From: JBBSIG01 sp038232215
GTDB taxonomy: Bacteria > Actinomycetota > Thermoleophilia > Gaiellales > Gaiellaceae
Length of the DNA: 11,909 bases
Assembly (NCBI GenBank): GCA_038232215.1
Contig: JBBSIG010000067.1
Span: forward strand, 1 to 11,909
Direction: 5' to 3'
The translations under genes were made by a program, and so were the position numbers. Positions 1-6,861 of the stretch are shown here, in pieces. Within the stretch, counting starts at the first letter, position 1; each line of letters opens with the position of its first letter. The notes under the pieces were generated by a model. The model saw nothing but the letters and a program-made list of their open reading frames with translations, was not told where the DNA came from and did not search any database.

Positions 1-132
1 CTCATGCGCGGCGAGCTGTCGCACCCGAGCTCGGTGCGGGGGCTCGCGCGTCCGCCGATCCGCGCGCTCGGCGCGCTCGCCCGCCACGCGGGCGATCCGG
101 GCAGACCGTTTCGGGAGGCCGGCGCGCTCTAG
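1..132 (+). CDS. 3' end of an unidentified protein (partial)
   Basis: Frame 1 is open from the left edge to a TAG at 130-132 and encodes about 43 residues ending in REAGAL. The stretch is rich in Arg, Ala, Gly and Pro (for example RGLARPPIRALGALARHAGD) and shows no motif I recognise. An in-frame ATG at 4-6 has no visible ribosome binding site, so I read this as the tail of a gene that begins outside the window. It ends 51 bases before pilT on the same strand. The pilT promoter lies in that gap, so the two genes need not share a transcript. The function is unknown and the reading frame itself is only moderately supported. Confidence 0.4.
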   Translation, partial: LMRGELSHPSSVRGLARPPIRALGALARHAGDPGRPFREAGAL

Positions 133-142
133 CCGGGGCCCT

Positions 143-170
143 CCTAAAGCACGAGCACCGCTCTGCCGAT
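143..170 (+). promoter_or_regulatory. sigma28/WhiG-type promoter of pilT
   Basis: CCTAAA at 143-148 is followed by exactly 15 bases and then TGCCGAT at 164-170. This fits the sigma28-family pattern (TAAA, about 15 nt, GCCGATA). The start ATG lies 13 nt after the -10 heptamer, so transcription probably begins only a few bases before it. The same element recurs at five other sites in the window. Confidence 0.82.
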
Positions 171-183
171 GTGAGGCAGGCCG

Positions 184-1413
184 ATGGACTTCAACAGCCT
201 GCTGGAGCGCGCCGTAGCGGAGGGCGCGAGCGACGTCCACCTCAAGCTCGGCCAGCCGCCGATCATCCGTCGCGACGGCGCCATCATGCCGCTCGACGGT
301 GTGGAGCCGTTCGGGGACGGGGAGCTCCAGGCGGTGCTCGATCTCGTCACCCTGACCTCGCCGGGCAAGAGCGAGACTTTCGAGAGCACCGGCGAGCTCG
401 ACATCGCGTACTCGGCTAAGAATTTGCCGCGCTTCCGGGTCAACGGCTTTCGCCAGCGCGGCTCCATCTCGTTCGCCTTCCGGGTCATCCCGAAGGTCGT
501 CCCCTCGTTCGAGGAGCTCAACCTCCCGGCGGGCGTCCAGCGCCTCGCGGGCGAGCACCGCGGGCTCGTGCTCGTGACGGGCGCGACCGGGTCGGGAAAG
601 ACGACGACGCTGGCCGCGATTGTCGATCACATCAACCGCACGCGGGCTCAGCACCTCGTCACGATCGAGGACCCGATCGAGATCCTGCACGGGGACCGTT
701 CCTCGATCGTCAACCAGCGCGAGGTGGGGCTCGACACGCACTCGTTCGCGCGTGCGCTCCGGAGCGCGCTCCGTCAGGACCCGGACGTGATCCTGATCGG
801 CGAGCTGCGTGACGCGGAGACGGCCGAGACCGCGCTGCAGGCGGCCGAGTCGGGCCATCTCGTCCTCTCGACGCTCCACACGGTCGACGCCGCCGAGACG
901 ATCGCCCGCATCGTCGAGTTCTTCCCGAGCGCGAAGCAGGCGCAGATTCGCTCCATCCTCGCGGGAGTCCTGCGAGGCGTGATCAGCCAGCGCCTGCTGC
1001 CGCAGGCCCGAGGCGGCCGCGTGGCCGCCGTCGAGGTGATGGTCTCGAACGCCCGCATCGCCGACCTCATCCGCGAGAACAAGCCGGAGGAGATCTCCGA
1101 CGCCATCTCCGAGGGCGCCTACTTCGATATGCAGACCTTCACGCAGGCGCTGATCGAGCTCGTGCTCGCCGGCGAGGTGGAGGACGAGGTCGCTGCGAAT
1201 GCCGCCACGAACAGGCACGACTTCCTCGTCACGCTCGAGTATGCGCTGAAGCGGCAGGCGGCGGGCGCGAGCGGCGGCGTCACGAACAAGCCCGGCGCCG
1301 GCCAGTCGGCCCGCCTGCAGATCGCCGCTCCGGATCCCGACGCGCCTGGCACGGCGCCCGAGCCGGCGGAGCCGCTGCCGGGGCTGCGGATCGCCGGTCC
1401 AGCCGACGGATGA
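184..1413 (+). CDS. pilT: PilT, type IV pilus retraction ATPase
   Basis: This is a hexameric secretion ATPase that powers pilus retraction at the cytoplasmic face of the membrane. The 409-aa product has the ordered motifs of the family. These are an N-terminal PAS-like region (GASDVHLKLGQPPIIRRDG at 14-32), Walker A GATGSGKT at 133-140, the Asp box TIEDPIE at 160-166, the Walker B region DVILIGELRD at 201-210 and the His box HLVLSTLHT at 225-233. RIADLIREN at 291-299 matches the AIRNLIRE retraction motif that separates PilT from PilB. The last 45 or so residues form an Ala/Pro/Gly-rich tail beyond the usual PilT end. The start is fixed: a TGA at 172-174 lies in frame upstream, ATG 184 is the first start codon after it, and GAGG sits 7 nt before it. 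The stop overlaps the next gene's ATG (ATGA), which indicates translational coupling. Confidence 0.95.
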   Translation: MDFNSLLERAVAEGASDVHLKLGQPPIIRRDGAIMPLDGVEPFGDGELQAVLDLVTLTSPGKSETFESTGELDIAYSAKNLPRFRVNGFRQRGSISFAFRVIPKVVPSFEELNLPAGVQRLAGEHRGLVLVTGATGSGKTTTLAAIVDHINRTRAQHLVTIEDPIEILHGDRSSIVNQREVGLDTHSFARALRSALRQDPDVILIGELRDAETAETALQAAESGHLVLSTLHTVDAAETIARIVEFFPSAKQAQIRSILAGVLRGVISQRLLPQARGGRVAAVEVMVSNARIADLIRENKPEEISDAISEGAYFDMQTFTQALIELVLAGEVEDEVAANAATNRHDFLVTLEYALKRQAAGASGGVTNKPGAGQSARLQIAAPDPDAPGTAPEPAEPLPGLRIAGPADG

Positions 1414-2678
1414 GGCGGGTCGCCCTGGCCGGGGCGCTCCTGCTCGCCACGCTCGCCGCGATCGCGCCGACGGCTGCACCGGCACCGGTCGCCCGCGCCA
1501 CCTCGCTTGCGGAAGCGCCGGTCCGACTGCCGAGCGATCGGCTCCCGAACACGCCCGGCTCGATCACCGTGCCGCCGGGCTTCCGCTCGCAACCTCCCGT
1601 CACCGAGGCGGTGTCGGTCGCGAAGCTGCGCGCGCTCTGGGTGCGCGCGGGCGCCGCCTACGGCATCCCGTGGCAGGTGCTGGCGGCGATCAACCGGGTC
1701 GAGTCGGACCTGGGCCGGAACATGGGCCCGAGCGGGGCCGGAGCGGTGGGGTGGATGCAGTTCATGCCCTCGACGTGGCTCTCCTGGGGCGTGGACGCCG
1801 ACGGCGACCGGGTCGCCGACCCGTGGAGCTCGGCCGATGCCATCCACGCCGCGGCCCGCTACCTCGCCGCGTCGGGCGGGCGGACGCACCTCGAAGACGC
1901 GCTGCTCGCCTACAACCACGCCGGCTGGTACGCCGACCGGGTGCTCGAGCTCGCCGGGCTGGAGCTGATCGGCGACTCGCTGGCGCCGGCTCCGCTGCCC
2001 GATGGGGGAGTCGCGGGGCTCAACCTCGGGTCTGCTTCTGCCGATGAAGGGCGTATGCGGTCTCGACTGCCGACCCGTTTCGCGCTGCTCTCGCTCGCGG
2101 GGCTGCTCGCGTGCGTCGCGCTCAGGCTCCGGCCGGAGCCGCGCCGCCGCCGGGCGCCTTCGCGCCGCCTCGGGGCGGAGTCCGGCTTCACGCTCGTCGA
2201 GCTGCTCGTGACGATGGTGATCCTCACCGTCGTCGTCGGCGCGCTGACGGGCCTCTTCGTCTCGGGCTCGAACGCCCAGATCGACCTGAACAACCGCTTC
2301 CAGGCGCAGAGCGCGGCTCGGCTGGCGCTCGACAAGCTGCGGCGCGAGGTGCACTGCGCGAGCGGCGCGGGCGTCACGGCGTCGGCGCTGACACTGACCC
2401 TTCCGGCGCAGTGCCCCACCGCCCAGGGTCAGGTCACCTGGTGCACGCTGCAGGTGGGCGTGACGCCCGTGTGGGAGCTCTACCGCAAGACTGGAGCGAC
2501 CTGCGACACCGGCGGAGTCAGATGGGCCCAGGGCCTGTCGAGCGGGAGCGTGTTCAGCCTCCCGGCCACACCCTCGGGGAGTCTCGCGGCGATCCACGTC
2601 GACCTTCCGGTCACGGTCTCCGACGACACCTACAGGCTGGTCGACGACCTCGTCCTGCGAAACGGAGCGCGCGCATGA
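1410..2678 (+). CDS. Fused lytic transglycosylase - minor prepilin
   Basis: One uninterrupted 422-aa frame carries two modules. Residues 1-30 form a signal peptide. Residues about 68-185 are an MltB/SLT-type lytic transglycosylase that would cut peptidoglycan, with the likely catalytic Glu98 in INRVESDLG, then GWMQFMPSTW at 114-123 and LLAYNHAGWY at 165-174. A hydrophobic segment (224-240) and a very basic stretch (RPEPRRRRAPSRR) follow. Next is a class III prepilin signal, ESG/FTLVELL, with cleavage predicted after Gly259 and the conserved Glu264. The C-terminal 160 residues are a PilW/GspJ-like minor pilin with several Cys. A sigma28-type promoter at 2018-2045 precedes the in-frame ATG at 2055 (Met216), so the prepilin may also be made alone as a 207-aa protein. 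ATGA overlaps link it to pilT and to the next gene. Opening a wall channel and supplying a minor pilin both fit pilus assembly. A lost stop codon or a sequencing indel cannot be excluded. Confidence 0.85.
   Translation: MRRVALAGALLLATLAAIAPTAAPAPVARATSLAEAPVRLPSDRLPNTPGSITVPPGFRSQPPVTEAVSVAKLRALWVRAGAAYGIPWQVLAAINRVESDLGRNMGPSGAGAVGWMQFMPSTWLSWGVDADGDRVADPWSSADAIHAAARYLAASGGRTHLEDALLAYNHAGWYADRVLELAGLELIGDSLAPAPLPDGGVAGLNLGSASADEGRMRSRLPTRFALLSLAGLLACVALRLRPEPRRRRAPSRRLGAESGFTLVELLVTMVILTVVVGALTGLFVSGSNAQIDLNNRFQAQSAARLALDKLRREVHCASGAGVTASALTLTLPAQCPTAQGQVTWCTLQVGVTPVWELYRKTGATCDTGGVRWAQGLSSGSVFSLPATPSGSLAAIHVDLPVTVSDDTYRLVDDLVLRNGARA
2018..2045 (+). promoter_or_regulatory. Internal sigma28/WhiG-type promoter before the prepilin module
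   Basis: GCTCAA at 2018-2023, 15 bases, then TGCCGAT at 2039-2045. It lies inside the transglycosylase-prepilin reading frame. The in-frame ATG at 2055-2057 begins 9 nt after the heptamer, the same distance as at pilD and the thioredoxin-like gene. This suggests a separate leaderless transcript for the prepilin module and the PilX-like gene behind it. Confidence 0.75.
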
Positions 2679-4213
2679 GCCGGCTGCGCTCGCGCCTGGC
2701 GCAGGAGCACGGCATCGCGCTCGTGCTGGCGCTCGGGATCATGCTCGTGTTCGGGATCGCGACGACGGCGGCGATCGCCTACAGCAACTCGAACTCGACC
2801 TCCGCCTCGCGCTCGTCGGCCGACCAGGTCGCGCTCGCCGCGGCCGAAGCCGGTCTCGCGAACGCCGCGGGCGTGCTGCAGAACCCGGCCAACGCGAGCA
2901 GGGTCCTGAGCACGGCGTCGCCGCTCCTGCCCGCGACCGAGCCCGCCACGGGAACGGCCTACGAGCGCGCGACCGCGAGGTCGTGGGGCGTACTGACGGG
3001 CGCGAATCTCCTCGGCGGAACCTGGAGGATCTACGGCAGCGGCACGATGCCGTCGCCGACGGCGAGCGGCGCCGTTGTTCGTCGGGTGGTCAGCGCGACC
3101 GTGACGGTCAAGGCGAGCGACGTGCAGACACTGAACAACCTCGCCTGGAGGTACGTCTACTCGAAGAACGAGGGCGCGGTCTGCGACGAGACGATCTACA
3201 ACAACACGACTGTGCGAACCTCCATGTACGTCCGTGGCAACCTCTGCTTCGAGAACTCGGCCGCGCTCGAGGGCCCGACAGACCCCTCGAAATCGGTCGA
3301 TCTGCAGGTCAGAGGCAGCGTCGACATTCGACCGCCGGCTGCCTCGATCGGGAAGGTGAACGCGCTCACGAGCGCGCACATCCGCCAGGGCTGCATGTCG
3401 AGGGCCAACGCGGCTCTGCACTCCCCCTGCACGCCGGCCGACGACGTCCGTCCTGCCTCGGACACGACCGTGCCGGAGCTCGACGCGCCGAACGCCGACT
3501 TCGCGTCCTGGTACGCGACGGCGACGCCGGGCGCGTACGGCGACCCGGTCACGCACGTCTGCGGCGGCGCGTCCGGCATCGTGCTCGACAACAACACCGT
3601 CTTCGGCGACGGCGTCGGCAACGCGGGCAGCGTGACCCCCGTCGTCGACCTGACGCCCACGACCGGCTACGACTGCGTCACGCCGACGGGACGGCTGAAG
3701 TGGGACCCGGCGACCGACAGGTTCACGATCAGCGGCACGCTCTACATCGACGGCAGCGCGATCATCACCGACAAGGGGGTGCTCGACTACGACGGCGCCG
3801 GGACCCTGTATCTCTCGGGCACCTTCTTCATCAAGGGCACGAAGCTCTGCGGCAAGAAGAACACGGCCGGCACGGGTTGCGACTTCGCGGGCTGGAACCC
3901 GGACACGGAGATGTTCATGGTGGTCGCGAACGGCAACTCGAGCGGAGGTGGCGTCCAGAACCAGGGAGGCATGGGCGCCGGCGACAGCATCGACGTCTCG
4001 AACAGCTCGCTCTGGCAGGGTGGAATGTACGCCACGAACATCATCCGGATCGACACCAGCTCGAACGTCGAGAGCCCGATGATCGCCGGCTCGGAGGTGA
4101 TCCGGAACAAGTCCGACACGCAGGCGCTGCCCGAGTTCGACACGCTGCCGGTGGGGACGCCCGGCAACCAGATCACGAGCTACACGATCTCGGCGCCGAC
4201 GGACTTCGGCTAG
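2675..4213 (+). CDS. Large PilX-like minor pilin / pilus-associated protein
   Basis: This is a 512-aa protein that starts with a short basic leader and a hydrophobic helix (residues 14-36, after EHG). AAAEAGLANA at 56-65 follows, and the arrangement is the one seen at the N-terminus of PilX/PilX_N proteins. The pilin-typical Glu5 is absent. After residue about 170 the sequence is Asn/Asp/Gly/Thr-rich with short alternating beta strands, such as TISGTLYIDGSAI, GTLYLSGTFFIKG and MYATNIIRIDTSSN. These look like a right-handed beta-helix or polymer-forming-type domain on the cell surface. About ten Cys could form disulfides. It is three to four times longer than a usual minor pilin. ATG 2675 overlaps the previous TGA (ATGA). 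The stop overlaps the -35 region of the pilD promoter. A role at the pilus tip or in adhesion is inference. Confidence 0.75.
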   Translation: MSRLRSRLAQEHGIALVLALGIMLVFGIATTAAIAYSNSNSTSASRSSADQVALAAAEAGLANAAGVLQNPANASRVLSTASPLLPATEPATGTAYERATARSWGVLTGANLLGGTWRIYGSGTMPSPTASGAVVRRVVSATVTVKASDVQTLNNLAWRYVYSKNEGAVCDETIYNNTTVRTSMYVRGNLCFENSAALEGPTDPSKSVDLQVRGSVDIRPPAASIGKVNALTSAHIRQGCMSRANAALHSPCTPADDVRPASDTTVPELDAPNADFASWYATATPGAYGDPVTHVCGGASGIVLDNNTVFGDGVGNAGSVTPVVDLTPTTGYDCVTPTGRLKWDPATDRFTISGTLYIDGSAIITDKGVLDYDGAGTLYLSGTFFIKGTKLCGKKNTAGTGCDFAGWNPDTEMFMVVANGNSSGGGVQNQGGMGAGDSIDVSNSSLWQGGMYATNIIRIDTSSNVESPMIAGSEVIRNKSDTQALPEFDTLPVGTPGNQITSYTISAPTDFG

Positions 4214-4240
4214 CTCAACCGGGCGTACCCGGTTGCCGAT
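4213..4240 (+). promoter_or_regulatory. sigma28/WhiG-type promoter of pilD
   Basis: GCTCAA at 4213-4218, a 15-base spacer, then TGCCGAT at 4234-4240 followed by AG, giving GCCGATAG, close to the consensus GCCGATA. The GTG start of pilD is at 4250, 7 nt after GCCGATAG, consistent with a leaderless mRNA. The spacer carries the inner part of an 18-nt palindrome. Confidence 0.83.
4217..4234. repeat. 7-bp inverted repeat in the pilD promoter spacer
   Basis: AACCGGG, CGTA, CCCGGTT forms a perfect stem with a 4-nt loop. It starts 4 bases after the stop codon of the PilX-like gene and fills the space between the -35 and -10 elements. It could be a weak terminator for the upstream operon (no T-tract follows) or a protein binding site over the promoter. 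Confidence 0.6.
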
Positions 4241-4249
4241 AGGGACGGC

Positions 4250-4996
4250 GTGGACGTCGCCCTCGCAGCCTTCTCGCTGGCGCCCGGCCTCGCGCTCGGG
4301 AGCTTCCTGAACGTGCTCGCCGCGCGGGTGCCCGAGCGGCGCTCGCTCGTGTCCCCCGCCTCCGCCTGCACGTCGTGCGCGGCGCCGATCGCCTGGTACG
4401 ACAATGTCCCGCTCGGCTCCTACGCGCTGCTCCGCGGCCGCTGCCGGGCATGCAGCGCCCGAATCCCGTGGACGTACCCGGCAGTCGAGCTCGTCACGGC
4501 GCTGCTGATCGCGGGCTGCATCCTCCGCTTCGGGCTCTCGGCGAGGGCGGCCGTCGGCGTCTTCTTCTGCGCCGCGCTCGTCGCCGTCTCGGCCACCGAC
4601 CTGCGGCTCCGGATCGTCCCGAACCGGATCGTCCTGCCCGCCGCGGCGATCGTGCTCGTCGCTCGGCTCCTGATCGAGCCGAGCCTCGAGTGGCCGCTCT
4701 CGGCCCTCGGCGCCGCGCTCTTCCTCTTCGCGGCCGCGCTCGCCTATCCGAAGGGTATGGGGATGGGCGACGTGAAGCTCGCGCTGCTTCTCGGCGCGGG
4801 CGTGGGGCGGAGCGTCGCGCTCGCGCTCATGGTCGGCATGGTCGCAGCGCTCGTGCCGGCCGCCGTGCTCCTGGCCCGCCACGGCAGCGCCGCGCGCAAG
4901 ATGGCCCTGCCCTTCGCGCCGTTCCTCGCCCTCGGCGGGGTGGTGGCGCTCTTCGCGGGCGAGCGGCTGCTGCAGGCGTACCTGAACCTGTTCTGA
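4250..4996 (+). CDS. pilD: PilD, prepilin peptidase / N-methyltransferase
   Basis: This is a polytopic inner-membrane aspartic protease of the GxGD class. It cleaves the short leader of prepilins on the cytoplasmic side, usually also methylating the new N-terminus. The 248-aa product has GSFLNVLAARVP near the N-terminus and the zinc-type Cys pairs C40/C43 and C65/C68 (CTSC, CRAC) typical of the bifunctional enzyme. The catalytic aspartates are D117 (ATDLRLRIVPN) and D174 (GMGMGDVKL). Several transmembrane helices follow, and the length is normal for the family. The GTG start at 4250 is chosen because it lies 9 nt after the -10 heptamer and leads directly into the expected N-terminus. Substrates in this window are the two pilins, the fused prepilin and perhaps the PilX-like protein. 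pilB follows after about 90 bases under its own promoter. Confidence 0.93.
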   Translation: MDVALAAFSLAPGLALGSFLNVLAARVPERRSLVSPASACTSCAAPIAWYDNVPLGSYALLRGRCRACSARIPWTYPAVELVTALLIAGCILRFGLSARAAVGVFFCAALVAVSATDLRLRIVPNRIVLPAAAIVLVARLLIEPSLEWPLSALGAALFLFAAALAYPKGMGMGDVKLALLLGAGVGRSVALALMVGMVAALVPAAVLLARHGSAARKMALPFAPFLALGGVVALFAGERLLQAYLNLF

Positions 4997-5041
4997 GGCA
5001 GAAGGCCCACCGCGAGGCGGCTCGCCGAGGCGTCAGGACGG

Positions 5042-5069
5042 GCTCAAGACGACCTCCGCCCGTGCCGAT
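5042..5069 (+). promoter_or_regulatory. sigma28/WhiG-type promoter of pilB
   Basis: GCTCAA at 5042-5047 (followed by G), 15 bases, then TGCCGAT at 5063-5069. ATG 5083 follows GCCGATGG by 11 nt, the same distance as at pilT. An in-frame ATG at 5068 overlaps the -10 element and so is unlikely to be the start. Confidence 0.82.
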
Positions 5070-5082
5070 GGCTCGTAGAGCT

Positions 5083-6861
5083 ATGGACTCCCAGCGAGCA
5101 CAGAGTCTCAGGACGGGCGGCCGCATTCCGGGCGAGACGCACGGCGGAACGAGCAGCGTGCCGCTCCGCGTGGTGGGTGACGTCAACCCGCTCGCCGAGC
5201 GCGTCGCCGACCTGATCGCCGCGAGCGGGCTCGTATCCGCCGAGAAGCTGGCGAGGGCCAGGGCGACCGCCGGGCAGGGGTCGATCGCCCAGGCGCTGCT
5301 CGACGAGGGGATCGCCTCCGACGAGGGCCTCGCCCGCTCGCTCGCCTCCCGCCACCACCTTCCGTACGTCGACCTCGCCTCGCTCTCGGTCTCTCCCGAC
5401 GCCTTGCGGCTCGTGCCCCTGCGCGTGCTCGAGCGGGTGACGGCAGTTCCCTACGCGCTCGGGGACGGCGTGCTCAAGGTGGCCGTCGCCGAGCCGCAGA
5501 ACATCCACGGCATCGACGAGCTGCGGCTCGCGACGCCCCACCAGATAGAGCTCGGCGTGGGCGGGCGAGAGGCCATCCTGGCCGAGATCAGGCGGCTCGC
5601 GCGCGCAAGCTCCGCGATCGACGCCGCGCAGCTCGAGATCACGGTCGAGGAGGACGACGACCTCGAGGCCGAGGACGGGATCTCCGACGCGCCGCTCGTG
5701 CGGCTCGTGAACTCGATCCTGTTCCAGGCCGCCGAGGACGGCGCGAGCGACGTGCACTTCGAGCCGCAGGAGGACGCGCTCGTCGTCCGCTGCCGCATCG
5801 ACGGCGTCCTGCAGGAGGCGCAGCGGATCCCGAAGCGCATGTCGGCGGGTGTCACGACGCGTCTGAAGGTGCTCGCGAAGCTCGACATCGCCGAGCGGCG
5901 AAAGCCGCAGGACGGAAGGATCTCGCTGAACGCGGCCGCCGCCGGGCGCGTGCTCGACGTGCGCGTCGCGACGCTTCCGACCGTCGAGGGCGAGTCGGTC
6001 GTCATGCGGCTGCTCGACAAGTCGAAGCGCGCGCCGACGCTCGAGGAGCTCGGGTTCGCGGACGCGATGCGCGGGAGGCTGAGCGCGCTCCTGTCCATGC
6101 CGACCGGGGCGCTTCTCGTCACCGGCCCGACCGGCTCCGGCAAGTCGACCACGCTCTACGCCGGCCTCGCGGCGATCAACCGCCCGGAGATCAACATCAT
6201 CACGGTGGAGGACCCGGTCGAGTACCGGCTCGGCGGCGTCAACCAGATCCAGATCAACCTGAAGGCGGGGCTCACCTTCGCGAACGCGCTCCGCTCGATC
6301 CTGCGCTCCGACCCCGACGTCGTGATGGTCGGCGAGATCCGAGACCCGGAGACGGCCAAGATCGCGATCGAGGCCGCTCTCACGGGCCACTTCGTGCTCT
6401 CGACGCTGCACACGAACGACGCCCCGGGCGCGCTGACCCGCCTGAACGAGATGGGCGTGGAGCCGTTCCTCACCGGCTCGGCCGTGTCCGCGGTGCTCGC
6501 GCAACGGCTGGCGCGAAAGCTCTGCACTTCGTGTCGTGAGCTGTATCGACCCTCCCGCGAGGAGCTGCTGAAGGCGAACGTGCAGCCGGAGGGCACCCCC
6601 TGGTCGGAGGAGGTCGTCTTCTACAGGAAGCAGGGCTGCCCGCGCTGCGGCCAGACCGGGTACAAGGGGCGTACGGGCATCTACCAGCTGCTCGAGATGA
6701 GCGAGCGGCTGCAGTCCCTCGCCGCCGCGAAGGCGAGCCGCGACGAGATCGCCCGCGCAGCGAGCGAGGACGGTATGAGGTCACTGTGGGACGACGGGCT
6801 GACCAAGGTGCGAGCGGGCATCACCTCGCTGGAGGAGCTCGCCCGCGTGGTCACGATCTGA
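5083..6861 (+). CDS. pilB: PilB, type IV pilus extension ATPase
   Basis: This ATPase drives pilus polymerisation at the cytoplasmic membrane. The 592-aa product has an N-terminal GspE/MshEN-type domain (about 35-175; ALLDEGIASDEGLARSLA, then HHLPYVDL). The catalytic half has Walker A GPTGSGKS at 348-355, the Asp box TVEDPVE at 374-380, the Walker B region DVVMVGEIRD at 412-421 and the His box HFVLSTLHTND at 436-446. It also has the tetracysteine zinc site C481/C484 (CTSC) and C519/C522 (CPRC), which marks PilB/GspE and is absent from PilT. I chose ATG 5083 because the in-frame ATG 5068 and GTG 5062 overlap the promoter -10. The MshEN c-di-GMP motif looks weak: SIAQALLDEG stands where RLGxxLxxxG is usual. 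The stop codon abuts the stop of the convergent gene with no base between. Confidence 0.95.
   Translation: MDSQRAQSLRTGGRIPGETHGGTSSVPLRVVGDVNPLAERVADLIAASGLVSAEKLARARATAGQGSIAQALLDEGIASDEGLARSLASRHHLPYVDLASLSVSPDALRLVPLRVLERVTAVPYALGDGVLKVAVAEPQNIHGIDELRLATPHQIELGVGGREAILAEIRRLARASSAIDAAQLEITVEEDDDLEAEDGISDAPLVRLVNSILFQAAEDGASDVHFEPQEDALVVRCRIDGVLQEAQRIPKRMSAGVTTRLKVLAKLDIAERRKPQDGRISLNAAAAGRVLDVRVATLPTVEGESVVMRLLDKSKRAPTLEELGFADAMRGRLSALLSMPTGALLVTGPTGSGKSTTLYAGLAAINRPEINIITVEDPVEYRLGGVNQIQINLKAGLTFANALRSILRSDPDVVMVGEIRDPETAKIAIEAALTGHFVLSTLHTNDAPGALTRLNEMGVEPFLTGSAVSAVLAQRLARKLCTSCRELYRPSREELLKANVQPEGTPWSEEVVFYRKQGCPRCGQTGYKGRTGIYQLLEMSERLQSLAAAKASRDEIARAASEDGMRSLWDDGLTKVRAGITSLEELARVVTI

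Noticed and set aside
100..5075. TGCCGA elements as the 3' end of c-di-GMP-I (GEMM) riboswitches
   Set aside because: GEMM-I aptamers often end in GGGTTGCCGA, but the GCAAA-type core and paired arms are not seen upstream of any site. The TMAA box at a fixed 15 nt is better explained by a sigma28-type promoter, and the start codons are too close for a riboswitch.
1119..6504. Very long minus-strand open frames opposite the pil genes (for example 1119-2597, 2630-4882, 5044-6504)
   Set aside because: Their products are Arg/Gly/Ala/Asp-rich low-complexity strings with no domain. They mirror genes with clear motifs on the plus strand. High-GC DNA lacks stops in such frames.
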